Of a DNA stretch of 64,000 nucleotides, positions 54,893 to 64,000 are shown piece after piece. The DNA is from Bubalus kerabau (lineage: Eukaryota > Chordata > Mammalia > Artiodactyla > Bovidae). Numbering within the stretch: position 1 is the stretch's first letter; each line of letters begins with the position of its first letter. Position numbers and translations under genes: made by a program. The stretch lies in NCBI RefSeq assembly GCF_029407905.1, contig NW_026577924.1, positions 434,001-498,000 of the forward strand, in the 5' to 3' direction. The notes under the pieces were generated by a model, which saw nothing but the letters and a program-made list of their open reading frames with translations, had not been told where the DNA came from and ran no database searches.

Positions 54893-57372
54893 GTGCCTGT
54901 GCTGACGGGGAGGCGGCGTCTGGGCAGGAGACGTGGCTTGGGCGGGGGCCAGCACTGCCTTTCTCCACCACTCCCGTCTCTGGCATCGAGTGTGTGCCTG
55001 TGTGGCCCCATCTGCTGATCCGGGCACCCACCTCCTCGGGAGCAGGGCCAGAGGTGGTCGCCCATAGGCAGTGGGCAGGAGCCAGGGCCTCCCCACATTC
55101 AAAGAGGCTGCTTGTTGCTCTGACCAGCCAGTCCGGGGAGCTGCTTGGGATACAGGTGGACCTCACGACTGCCCCTCAGACAAACCTGGGGTGCCAGCCC
55201 GGGGCCCATGAAACTGAAGGCATGGCGCCCAGGTGTGGAGCCTGCTTGCCTCGGACGTGGCGCTGGAGTCCCACATGCCAAACCGCTGGTCCAGACACGG
55301 TGTGTGTGTAGGATGGCTGCCTCTAGACAGGAGAAGCGCAGTTGTGCTGCGACAGAAGGCGCATCACGACAGGAAAGGGTGATGGTGGAGGCTCGCATCA
55401 CCGAGTCCTGAGAGAGGTTTCCCGGAAAGGTTGGCCACACGGCAATACAGACCATCCAGGAAATGGAGTGGGGATCCCGGGTCCAGCCTCACGTGTCAGT
55501 ACTGTCCCCACCATACCTGTGTTCTTGGGCTTGGACTGCAGAGCCTCACAGGCAGGCTTCCAGGGGGCAGTGGTTCTGACTCCCATCATGCGACCCGCGG
55601 TGAGGCGCCCTCCCCGCTTAGGCGGAGAGCTCAATATCTCCCGATCAGGGGTGCACTTCTTACTTTCATAACTGCTGCTCAGAGGCTGTTGAGATCGGGA
55701 TGCTGTTTATGACTAGACTAAGCCAATTCAAAGTCAACTTTTGTTTTGCTTTAAAAATCTTTGAAGGCCGATGCCTTATTGTGGAAGCTGTGACAGGTTT
55801 TGTTTCCTTGGGCTCAAAAATCACTGCAGACGGTGACTGCAGCCATGAGATTAAAAAATGCTTGCTCCTTGGAAAGCTATGACAAACATAGACAGCATAT
55901 TGAAAAGTAGGGACATCACTTTGCCGACAAACCATATACTCAAACCATATACTCAAATCTATGGTTTTTCCAGTAGTAACGTATGGGTGTGAGAGTTGGA
56001 CCATAAAGAAGGCTGAGCACTGAAGAATTGATGCTTTCGAATTGTGTTGCTGGAGAAGACTCTGCTTTAACAGAAAATAAACTTTTAAAATGTATTACGA
56101 TGGAAAATTGCAAACATGCACAAAAGTGGATGGAGTAGTATAATAAATACCCATGACCCGTCCCGTCAGTTCATCTCAGCAATTTCTCATACAGAGCCAA
56201 TCTCAAATAGATCATTCTTTTGTCTTCTCTCCATTTTTTTTTTTAATACAGTAGGTTCTGAAACAGCTTTTTAAACCTTGAAATTGATGCTCATTTTATA
56301 AAACACAGACTTGGCAACTTTGTCATTGCATTTAAAAATTGTTTGAGGTAATTATTTCCAGTTTTTTAATATGAATTTTCATATTGGAAAAGACCCTGAT
56401 GCTGGGAAAGATTGAAGTCAGGGAGAGAGTGGATGACAGAGGATGAGACGGTTGGACGGCATCACCAACTCAGTGGACATGAGTTTGAGCAGATGCTTAG
56501 CAGAAGTCGAGTTACATTCTCCTTTGGCGAATCCACTGCTGTAACACGTATAGCACTTCTGGTTTTGAACACTGAATGTGTTTGCATTATAGATGGATTT
56601 AGAGTGTGTGGCTGTTGTGTGTGGTTCAGAATTCTGAGTAGTCCTTTCTGGATTCACCCAAGAGCTGAGACAAAGCGTGAGCCATTCACGTGGGCTGTGC
56701 TGTGCGTCAGAAAGATAATACGAGCCACCTACACAATCTAAAATTTCCTAAAAACCAACGGGCTACTCGACGTCCTTCTTTCACCACGAGTCTTGAAATC
56801 CTCTGTGTGATTTCCACATCGGGCTTTGCAGCAGCCTGTCTCACGTGCTCAGGGGCTGCACGAGGCGAGTGACTGCCGTGGCCGACAGCACAGAGCTTCC
56901 AGGTTGAGTTGAGTGACTCACAGACTTGGCCCGTTTGACTTGTTTTACCCCATGAGCAAGTGAAGTGGGCTGTAGAGGAATGAATGTGAGGAGTGCAGGT
57001 GAGCTCCATGGAGACAATCGAAAGCAGTGAGAGGAGGGAGGGCAATAGAGTGAGTCGTGTCCCCCTGACCCGAACCCCCCGCCTGAAGTCCAGCTTCTCT
57101 CTACAGACTTCATCGTTGTTAATGGCTTGCCACGTTTCCTCCAGAGAAACCTTTTCTACACCTGAGATGGAACTTCCTCCTCATTATGGTTTATAAGGGT
57201 TAATATTGTTCTGAGTGTTTCCATTTGCTAGGGACTCTTAGAGAACATTTTCTCAGAATTAAAATGTTGGGAGTTGATACCTACTCACGTAACCTGTTCT
57301 GCACATTTTGGTGCAAGTCACTTGACATCCAGAAAGCAAGCGGTGCAGGCTGTGTCATTTGCTGTTTCGTAG
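54893..57372. other. Intron H-I of the liprin-like copy, two parental exons missing
   Basis: Holds the split BovB at 55775-56500 and GC-rich unique DNA. The parental exons starting ARQREKMNEEHN and continuing to the residues before DQL were searched for by eye and not seen, so a deletion is likely. Confidence 0.5.
55775..56500 (+). mobile_element. BovB LINE, sense, split by a 320-base replacement
   Basis: The left part (to about 56064, ends GGAGAAGACTCT) and right part (from about 56386, ATTGGAAAAGACCCTGATGC) are BovB C-terminal region. Between them about 180 bases expected from the element are gone, replaced by AT-rich DNA (56065-56385) that resembles an older L1-type repeat. No BovB tail follows at the right end. 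Confidence 0.82.
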
Positions 57373-57452
57373 GACCAGCTGATTCTAAACCTGGAAACCC
57401 TGAGAGCCGAAGTGGACCAGACGAGACTGCGAGGGGCTCCCTTCCACCACAG
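57373..57452 (+). pseudogene. PPFIA1: Liprin-like exon I (80 bases)
   Basis: Acceptor TGTTTCGTAG, donor GTAGGC, phase 0 to 2, no stop. DQLILNLETLRAEVDQTRLR and GAPFHH match liprin-alpha-1 (DQLVLNIEALRAELDHMRLR). Confidence 0.9.
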
Positions 57453-60032
57453 GTAGGCTGCTCCCCCGGGCAGCTCCCCTCAGCGCTGTCGAGTGTGACA
57501 AGGGCCTGTCTGGTGTGTGGACAGTATGACTGGGTGTTGCTCATGGTCGCACCTCAAGGAGCCTGTAGCTTCGTGGCCAGCGAGAGGGAAGAGACAAGCA
57601 TCGTTCCTTAGGGTCAAACTTGGTACCACGGAGTGGTAGTCACAGGATTGAGAACACTCAAAACCACAGGCAGAGGTTTGGAAGTAGGGGGCCGACCAGT
57701 TGATATTTGGGCGTATTCATTTGAGGGGCCTGACAGACTGTGACACCGATGTTTCTGAAGAGTCGCAGAAGGTTAATGACCTGTAGTCTTTTGACTGCGG
57801 TGGGAGGAATCACCTGGCTTGTGAATGAGGCGAGCAGATTACTGAGCATCCTGCTTTTTTCTTCCTCGTTGTTAGAGGGGCGGCAATTCTTATTGAGTAT
57901 TTAAATGTTTCTTTGGCTTCTTCACGGAAAACGGTCACAAGTGAGAGAGAAACTCTAGCAAAGGTGATTAAGTGCTTACTGGTGACATTCATTCATCTGT
58001 AGGAAATCGACTACTGCTTGCAGCCTGACTTAGGAGACAGTTTGGAGCCCATACGCATATTTCTGTGTTTGTGTGCTTAGGGGATCCTCGCAGTCCAGAG
58101 CCCCCACCCAGCCTTCTTCTAGAGAAAAGGAGATGTCATTTGAGACAAAGGCAGAGCCAGAAACTGGTCCTGTGTCTGAAACCACGGCGGGTGGAGTTCA
58201 AGGAGAGCACGTGCCCTGTAGAACAGGAGGGGACGTGGCCGGACTTGGTGGCAGAGCTCCTCCAGGGTGAGGGGCTGGGGCTGTCAGAGGTGGGGAACCC
58301 CTGCTCCCGGGGTGGACGAGGTGAGTGTGAGGAGGACTGCGTAGACAGTGGAGGAAGAGGAGGTGGACACGGCCTCCTCCTCTTGGGGGTTTTTGGGTAA
58401 CGAGGAGGGACCTGGTGCCAGGACCCGAGGCCTGACACAATTGGGGGCTTCAGATGGAGAAGCCTGGGGCCTGGTCACCAGTCCCGTGTGTGTCAGTGAG
58501 AGTGAGAGACGAGAAGAGGAAGCAGCCGCGGGGCAGGAGGAGCCGCTGTGCTCTGAAGACAGTGGGCCACAGCGGCTGGTGCGAGGGAGGGGTGTCTCCA
58601 GGAGGCAGCTCTGGAGGGGTCACAGCAGTGACTTAGCAGCACAGGTGGGGCCTCGGAGTGGGGCTTGTGGGCAGTGTGGGCTGGGTGGGGGGCACTGTGC
58701 TGCTTCAGGAGGGAGGGAGTGGGGACTGAAAACTGGCTCCCAGGCAGGGCAGGCACGGCGTATTTGGTGGGACCTCCCAGAGGAATTGGTCACCTTGTCT
58801 CTGAGACCTTCTCCCGGAGGAAAGAGCTTCGGGTGAGGAGGGGGAGAGAGATGAAGGCTGCACCCCGCGAGGGGACTGGGAGGCGATGGTTGGGGGGCGA
58901 CCCAACCCGGAGGCCTCTGTGGCCCTCAGAGGACCCTCGAGGGCCCGCAGTCCACAGCGGGACTGTGTCGTACCCCCCACCCAGTTCCCAAGTGTGCTCT
59001 AGCCCCAGGCCCTTGGGTGGAAGTGGAGCAGAGAAGGGAACAGTTCTGTCAGGAGGGAGGGGAGACGGGAGGGAAGACAGGTGTGGCTCCGGGAGATTCC
59101 AGACTTCCATCTCCTGTGCAGCACAGTGTTCCTTGCAAAACCGTCGAGCAGAGCAGCGTGTGACCCCGAGCAGGCTGAGCTGGTGGTCGGCCCTGGCCAC
59201 TCTGCAGCGTATGGGGTGTCCTGTCCTCGGAGGAAGGCCCTGTCTCCTGGGTTTAGGGACTCCTGCACGTGAAGGCACCCCCCTCTTCCCAGAGAGAAGA
59301 CTGAGCAGAGCCCGGGCGGTCCTGCAGTGCAGGCGGCTCACAGTCAAGGCGGGGCCGCCCTGCCTCCCAGCAGGCCCCTGCTGAGTGAGCTCCTGGCACC
59401 TGCAGGCCCAGGCCTTAGTGCTCAGGGCCTGAGCATCTGTGCTGGGCCTTGTTCAGCCCAGAGTCCGGTGACACGCTCACCTCTGCTTTAATGGGAGACA
59501 CCAATGGTGCTCAGCTCCGAGCTGTGGGTCTGAGGCTTTTCTGCTGTGGGTTGTCTGAGGCGCCTTTAAAAACACTGAGAGCCGTGCAGACAGTGTTCCA
59601 GGCAGACCGGTGATTGTGATCCACGGACTTCCCGTGGGAGAGAGAGGTCAGAGCAGGCGTGGGCCGAAGGGGAGGTGGGGTGCCAAGGGGAAAGCAGAGC
59701 AGGTGCAGGCCCTGCCCTGGGACCTGAGAGCAGGCTCCAGGGGGACCCTGGACGCCCCAACCCCAGACAGCCGATCCTGTCCTAGTCAGCTCCACACCCT
59801 CGCGTCAGCACTGCCTTCCCCACATACAGGAGCTTTCCAGCTGCTGGGGATGAGCCCTGAGTGTCTGCGGAGCAGCGGGCGGCCTGTTGCTATTGGAGCC
59901 AGGAGGGCAGTGCCCTCCCGGGGGCCCTTTTGCTGTGAAATTGCGGATCTTCCAAATGGACAGGCTTTGGCCCGTCTGACAGAGTGAGCTCTCTTTTCTT
60001 CTAACAGTGCTGCTCTTTGCCGTGTGTTTCAG
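57453..60032. other. Intron I-J of the liprin-like copy
   Basis: GC-rich. Overlapping long frames at 58065-59400 on both strands (up to 239 codons) show no recognised domain and are taken as composition effects. No young mobile element is seen. Confidence 0.45.
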
Positions 60033-60168
60033 CCGACCCCACTTGGGCAGCGCCCCGGACCTCAGGTTCCCTGTGGCGGACCGGCCGGCAGACTCCTTGG
60101 GCAACGGGGCGGTGCTGTGGTGCCCCCAGAAAGGCCGGCTGGCAGCGTTGCACGATGAGCCATCCGAG
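60033..60168 (+). pseudogene. PPFIA1: Liprin-like exon J (136 bases), GC donor
   Basis: Acceptor GTGTGTTTCAG, donor GCAAGG (GC type), phase 2 to 0, no stop. RPHLGSAPDLRFPVAD and PQKGRLAALHDEPSE match liprin-alpha-1. The codon split across the I-J junction stays open. Confidence 0.9.
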
Positions 60169-62858
60169 GCAAGGACCCCGCCGCCCCCTTCCCATCCCTG
60201 GTGGGCACCTTGTGAGGCACCTGCCCCCTCACACTGTGGTCCTGAGGTGGGTTTGGAACAAAGCGCTGATAGGTCGCTTTACGTCTTCCCATTTTCCTTT
60301 TTCTGGCTAAGAGTTTACTTTTAAGGCATGCTTTTTTTCCTTAACGAATTTTAATAATTTGTGGCCTATTGTGAGGCCCAGCATGGTACTAATTAGCACA
60401 GTTTTGAAATCGTCCTACGAGTAAATGGATACACATATCCCATCAGCTTATAGTGAGAGGAATTCTCATTGGAAGTTTAAGTGCCTTTATGTTTTCACCT
60501 CATTCATGCCATGTATTTGTTCATACATGTCTGTGTTTTGAGCTTCCACATTCAGTGAGCAGTTAGTTTGGGCCAGATATGGTCAGAAGTAGGACTCCAG
60601 CAGTGAATTAAAAACCGTGTGTGTCCTTTATCCACTGCTACGTAACGAATCATTGCAAAGCTTAGTGACTTCCCAGGGAGCAGCTCACAGTCCTCAGTGC
60701 CTGTGCATTGTAGCAAGCGGGCCTGGTTCAGGGCCTCCTGAGGGCACAGATGCGGGAAGGCACCCCAGGGCTGGATGGCAGGCTTTCAGACTCACCTGGC
60801 TGCTGGGGACAGGCCGAGGTCCCTGCCGTGTGGCTTTCCCATGGCCTGGCTTTCCTCCGAACACCTTCTGAGAGCAAGAGTGCGGGGTTTAGCCCGGGGC
60901 CCTTCATGCCCTGGTCTCGAGGCCGCACACCTTCACTTATGTTTGCGAGAGTGAGCTGCTAAGTCCTGCCTCGCTCAGGGGCTGAGCAGGAGTTGCCCCT
61001 TCTGCCTCTTGAAGGGAGGAGGATGGAAGAATTTGTGGACCCCTTTTTAAACCCGCGCAGCCTGTTGAACAGTAATGAGCAGGGAAAGGAGACCAGAGTG
61101 CCTGAGTTGTCCAAGGAGGAGGGGACGATCGTGTGTAAACAGGGTGGCCAGTGAGGTGACACCAGGAGGGTGACCTTGAACCAGAGACCCGGAGGCAGGA
61201 AGAGAAGTAGCCACTCGGAGATAGAAAAAGGGTCATGTCAACCAGCGGGGACAAGGGAGAGAGCGGGCCGCATCAGGGAGGAGCCTGGGCTCAGGCCTGA
61301 GCAGCTCGAGGCCAGAGCCTGTTTCCTGAGGTGAGGAGGGCTGCCGGGGCGGGGAGCTAAGAGCCGGGCCTCAGCCCTGTTGAGGTGGACGAGCCCATGG
61401 GGTGTCCCGGGGACGTGTCAGGAGAACAGCTGAGTGTTCCGGCCTGCATCCGGGAGAGGACTCATTCAGCTCAGGGTGGACTTGGGGTCATGGGCATACA
61501 GATGGCATTTAAAGGCACGAGCATGGTTAAGTCACCAGGCAGGTGCCGGTGGAGAGAGATGGGGTGCAAGGGTAGAGCTGTGGGGCATCCTGCATTCCAA
61601 GGTTGAGAAGGGGCGCAAGGGACTGAGGAATAACCACAGGGAAGGCAGGGCCTGGAGACCAGGGAGAGACATGCTGGGGGTGGGGGGGTGTCGTGGGGGA
61701 GGGCAAGGAAGGGAGGGGGCTTGGTAACATGGGTTCCTCGAGCCCCCGGGGAGTTGCCCTGCAGGGCGGGGCTCACCGCCTGCTGGCAGAGAAGTGGAGA
61801 CCGGGCGGGGAGGGGGACTGTAGAGGCCACTCCCAAGGAGCTTTCAGAGACCCGCAGTGGGCGCTGCAGGGAGCCCTGGAGGAGGAATCTGCTGGTTCCC
61901 CTTGTGCGAATGGAAGGCGAGAGAAGGGAGAGGACATGCCGACCGGGCTGATGGGGGTGAACCCATAGGCAGCTGGTTCGCTGGAGCAGAGCAGGAATGA
62001 TGGCAGGTGGTCCTGGAGCCAGCGAATGGGGTAGCCCAGCCCTGGGGCGGGGTCGTGATGAAGACAGGAGGCGAGGGCACTGGCCACAGGGGACAGGGAG
62101 CCAGCAAGCCAGCACCTTGAGGCTGCCCCTCAGTTCCTTTGAGGTCATGTCTGGGAAAGAAGGCAGGACCTGGGTGACAGTGTGGCAGGGGGGACGTTTG
62201 CAGAGACAAGGGTGTGAGGTGTGAGAGCGGGAGGGCGGCACGGGGCACCGCAGGCACAATCCCATGTGTCTCTGATGACAGAGCCACCCTTGCGGTGCGA
62301 GGAGCCATCCCCCAGAACAGCCCGAGGGCCTGTGTCCCGAGAGGAGAGCCGCGGAGGGGCTGGCCCTCCCGTCTCCTGGCTGCCCCTGCTCGCGCCTCTC
62401 TGTGGGTGTTCAGACCAGCCTGGGAAACGGAGGACTGGGAGCCTGCGAGGACGGCACACTCTGGTGAACCGGTACCAGTGATGACCGCTGATAGGGACCC
62501 AGCGGCTGCCGAGCTGAAGGGTTCTTTTTTCTTATTTTCTTCCAGCCTGGCTGATGGAGGCATGGATGTATTTTTGTAATTTTCGGTTTCTGTCTCTGAC
62601 TCCATCAGCCCACCCTTGTGAATAACCTCATAGGATTGCCTGCCGTCCACGCTGAGACCTGGGTGTCACCAGGCCATCTAGGAACTGGATTCTCCCCCTG
62701 CCTGTTTCTTGAGTCCTGTTCGCTTAAGAGATGGCAGTGTCTCATGAGCATGGCCCATTTATCCACAGTCAGGGCTTCCATGTAAAATTGGGTTCAGTTC
62801 CTGATAGACTTGAGCTGCCCTGAATGTTGCTGACGAGACGTGGTCCTCTCGTGCCCAG
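60169..62858. other. Intron J-K of the liprin-like copy
   Basis: GC-rich with old repeat remnants: a degraded interspersed repeat around 60620-60730 (CACTGCTACGTAACGAATCA) and another around 61140-62100 (CATACAGATGGCATTTAAAG), families not assigned. Long minus-strand frames (61471-62265, 61844-62650) lack recognisable domains. Confidence 0.45.
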
Positions 62859-63082
62859 GTGCAGACCCCGAAGGAGCAGGACTGGGAGCGCACGCAGCAA
62901 GCCAGCATGCTGGCCGATGTGGCCCAGGCATTTGAGAGTGACGAGGGCGTGTCTGACGACGAGGGCGACAGGGTCACCCTCTTCAGCTCGGCCACTCAGC
63001 TGTCGCCCAGCAGGCAGGCCAATGCCAAGACTCTGACCGTGATGATGCAGGAGCAGCTGGACGCCATCAACGAAGAGATCCG
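62859..63082 (+). pseudogene. PPFIA1: Liprin-like exon K (224 bases)
   Basis: Acceptor CTCGTGCCCAG, donor GTGGGT, phase 0 to 2, no stop. KEQDWERTQQASMLADVAQA, FESDEGVSDDEGDRVTLFSS and MMQEQLDAINEEI follow the liprin-alpha-1 order. This is the longest exon of the copy and fully open. Confidence 0.93.
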
Positions 63083-64000
63083 GTGGGTGATCCTGAACTC
63101 AGGTCCCCAGAAACTCGGTTTCTCTGAGGAGCTGTCTTCTCCTAGGGACGTCTGAGTGTTCCATAGTAAGAAACCTGACCTCAGGTCTGCTTCAAGAATT
63201 TTCAGTTTTGAGATGACCCTTGATTACAGAGCTCGGGCAGCCGGGGCGTTCTGTCCACGGTGTGGTGTCAGCGCTCTGTGGGGGCGGGGGGGGGCGGCGT
63301 TGTGGGGTGTCCCCCCTCAGCTCTGAGCCCCAAGGTGGGTGAGGTGCCGAGGCGGTGTCCCCTGCGGCCCGTGGACCCTCCTGTGTCCCTCAGAGCCCCC
63401 CACGTTCTGGTGAAAAGCCACCTGGTGAAAGCTGGGGTTTTGGGGTTGGCAAATTCCCACTCAGATCTGCCTTTTCCTTTTTAACTTAATGTAGTATGAA
63501 GATTGGCTTGTTGTAAGACAGTGGTCCAAGGACATGTGTTTGAGTTTTTCTCATCTCCTCAGTATATTTAAGATGTTTTCTTTAGACACCATCTTGGCAG
63601 GTATAACAATTTTCAAAACAGGATAGAATCCAAAGGCCTGCCTCGTGGTGAGCAGGGGGCCTTGGGTCTGGGTGCAGCCAGGTGGCTGGGGGCCCCGAGG
63701 CCTGCCTGGTGCCACACCTGCCCAGCTATGCCCGTGTCCCGAGTCCACGTTCAGAGTGGCCGCAGGCCGGTGACCCTGCACAGGACCAGGCAGAGCTGCT
63801 GCTCAGACTGGTCTCATCACGTCAGCCCAGGCCGAGGTGCCCGTTCCTGTCGGCCGAGCGCGGGGCTCCGGGGGAGAGGCAGGGGGTGAACGGGACAACC
63901 AGCAAACGCAGGTGGTGTCACCTGCCCATTTCACACCAAGACAGACAGCTTTGTGGGCCGTGTTTGAGCACAGACGAGCTCAGAAAGATGGTCTTTCTGC
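63083..64000. other. DNA after the last recognised liprin-like exon
   Basis: The next parental exon (starting with LIQEEKE) is not seen up to the window end. It may lie beyond or be lost. GC-rich with a G-run near 63282-63293. No gene is supported. Confidence 0.45.

Larger units (their letters stand above)
47804..63082 (+). pseudogene. PPFIA1: PPFIA1-like (liprin-alpha-1) gene copy with introns, damaged
   Basis: Eleven exons of a liprin-alpha gene, closest by my reading to liprin-alpha-1, lie in order on the plus strand with splice sites and introns. Liprin-alpha proteins are coiled-coil/SAM scaffolds binding LAR-type phosphatases at adhesion sites and synapses. Only the N-terminal coiled-coil half is covered (roughly residue 89 to beyond 500). 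Absent from the window are the first exons, a 30-residue exon part before 51996, two exons between 54892 and 57373, and all SAM-domain exons. Lesions: TGA and lost acceptor in the third exon, and a 2-base insertion in the eighth. The other nine exons are open and phase-compatible. This is an unprocessed duplicate, most likely a pseudogene. A shortened expressed form is not excluded. Confidence 0.88.

Noticed and set aside
58348..59384. Plus-strand frames of 162 and 239 codons
   Set aside because: They lie in a GC-rich liprin-copy intron, have no recognisable domain, and equally long frames overlap on the other strand (58790-59347).
61471..62650. Minus-strand frames of 264 and 268 codons
   Set aside because: GC-rich intron composition; Pro/Ser/Arg-rich translation without family features, and no supporting splice or start context.
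1..64000. CRISPR array, operon or bacterial mobile element
   Set aside because: Regular spaced repeats and compact gene clusters are absent; everything indicates vertebrate nuclear DNA.

Overview
The window is nuclear DNA from a ruminant, most likely a bovid. This rests on dense BovB (RTE-type) LINE copies with GAACT- or GATCT-type 3' tails, Bov-tA and Bov-A2 SINEs, tRNA-derived CHR-type SINEs, L1 3' ends and one class II endogenous-retrovirus LTR. Cattle cannot be told from other bovids by reading alone, and the chromosome is unknown.

Layout. (1) 1-7.4 kb is AT-rich intergenic DNA with SINEs, a BovB 3' end and a TGTATACA-rich simple repeat. (2) 7.4-14.5 kb holds a broken, intron-containing copy of the 5' part of frizzled-3 (FZD3): a CpG-island promoter with a first exon, a possible second 5'UTR exon, and the exon with codons 1-63. 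The start codon is lost, one codon is a stop and one base is deleted. (3) 15-21.1 kb is repeat-rich and includes a sense BovB split by an antisense BovB, which together form an inverted repeat with arms of about 1.1 kb. (4) 21.2-24.2 kb, minus strand, is a full-length processed retrocopy of cyclin I (CCNI): poly-A tract, AATAAA signal, 3'UTR with a triplicated unit of about 42 bp, an uninterrupted 377-codon reading frame and a GC-rich 5'UTR. It is the only long intact cellular reading frame I can support. (5) 24-44 kb is AT-rich and built from nested repeats, including a short unidentified retrocopy inside a BovB and a solo LTR that itself carries a BovB fragment. (6) From about 44.2 kb the DNA becomes GC-rich. 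From 47.8 to 63.1 kb, plus strand, it carries eleven recognisable exons of a liprin-alpha-1 (PPFIA1)-like gene copy with introns. One exon has a stop and a damaged acceptor, one has a 2-base frameshift, and several parental exons are absent.

The three gene-derived parts (Wnt receptor, cyclin, synaptic/adhesion scaffold) have no known functional link. The window reads as a mosaic of duplicated and retrotransposed fragments rather than an operating locus. The best candidates for residual or new function are the intact CCNI retrocopy, the still CpG-rich FZD3-derived promoter, and the liprin copy, whose nine undamaged exons are mutually phase-compatible.
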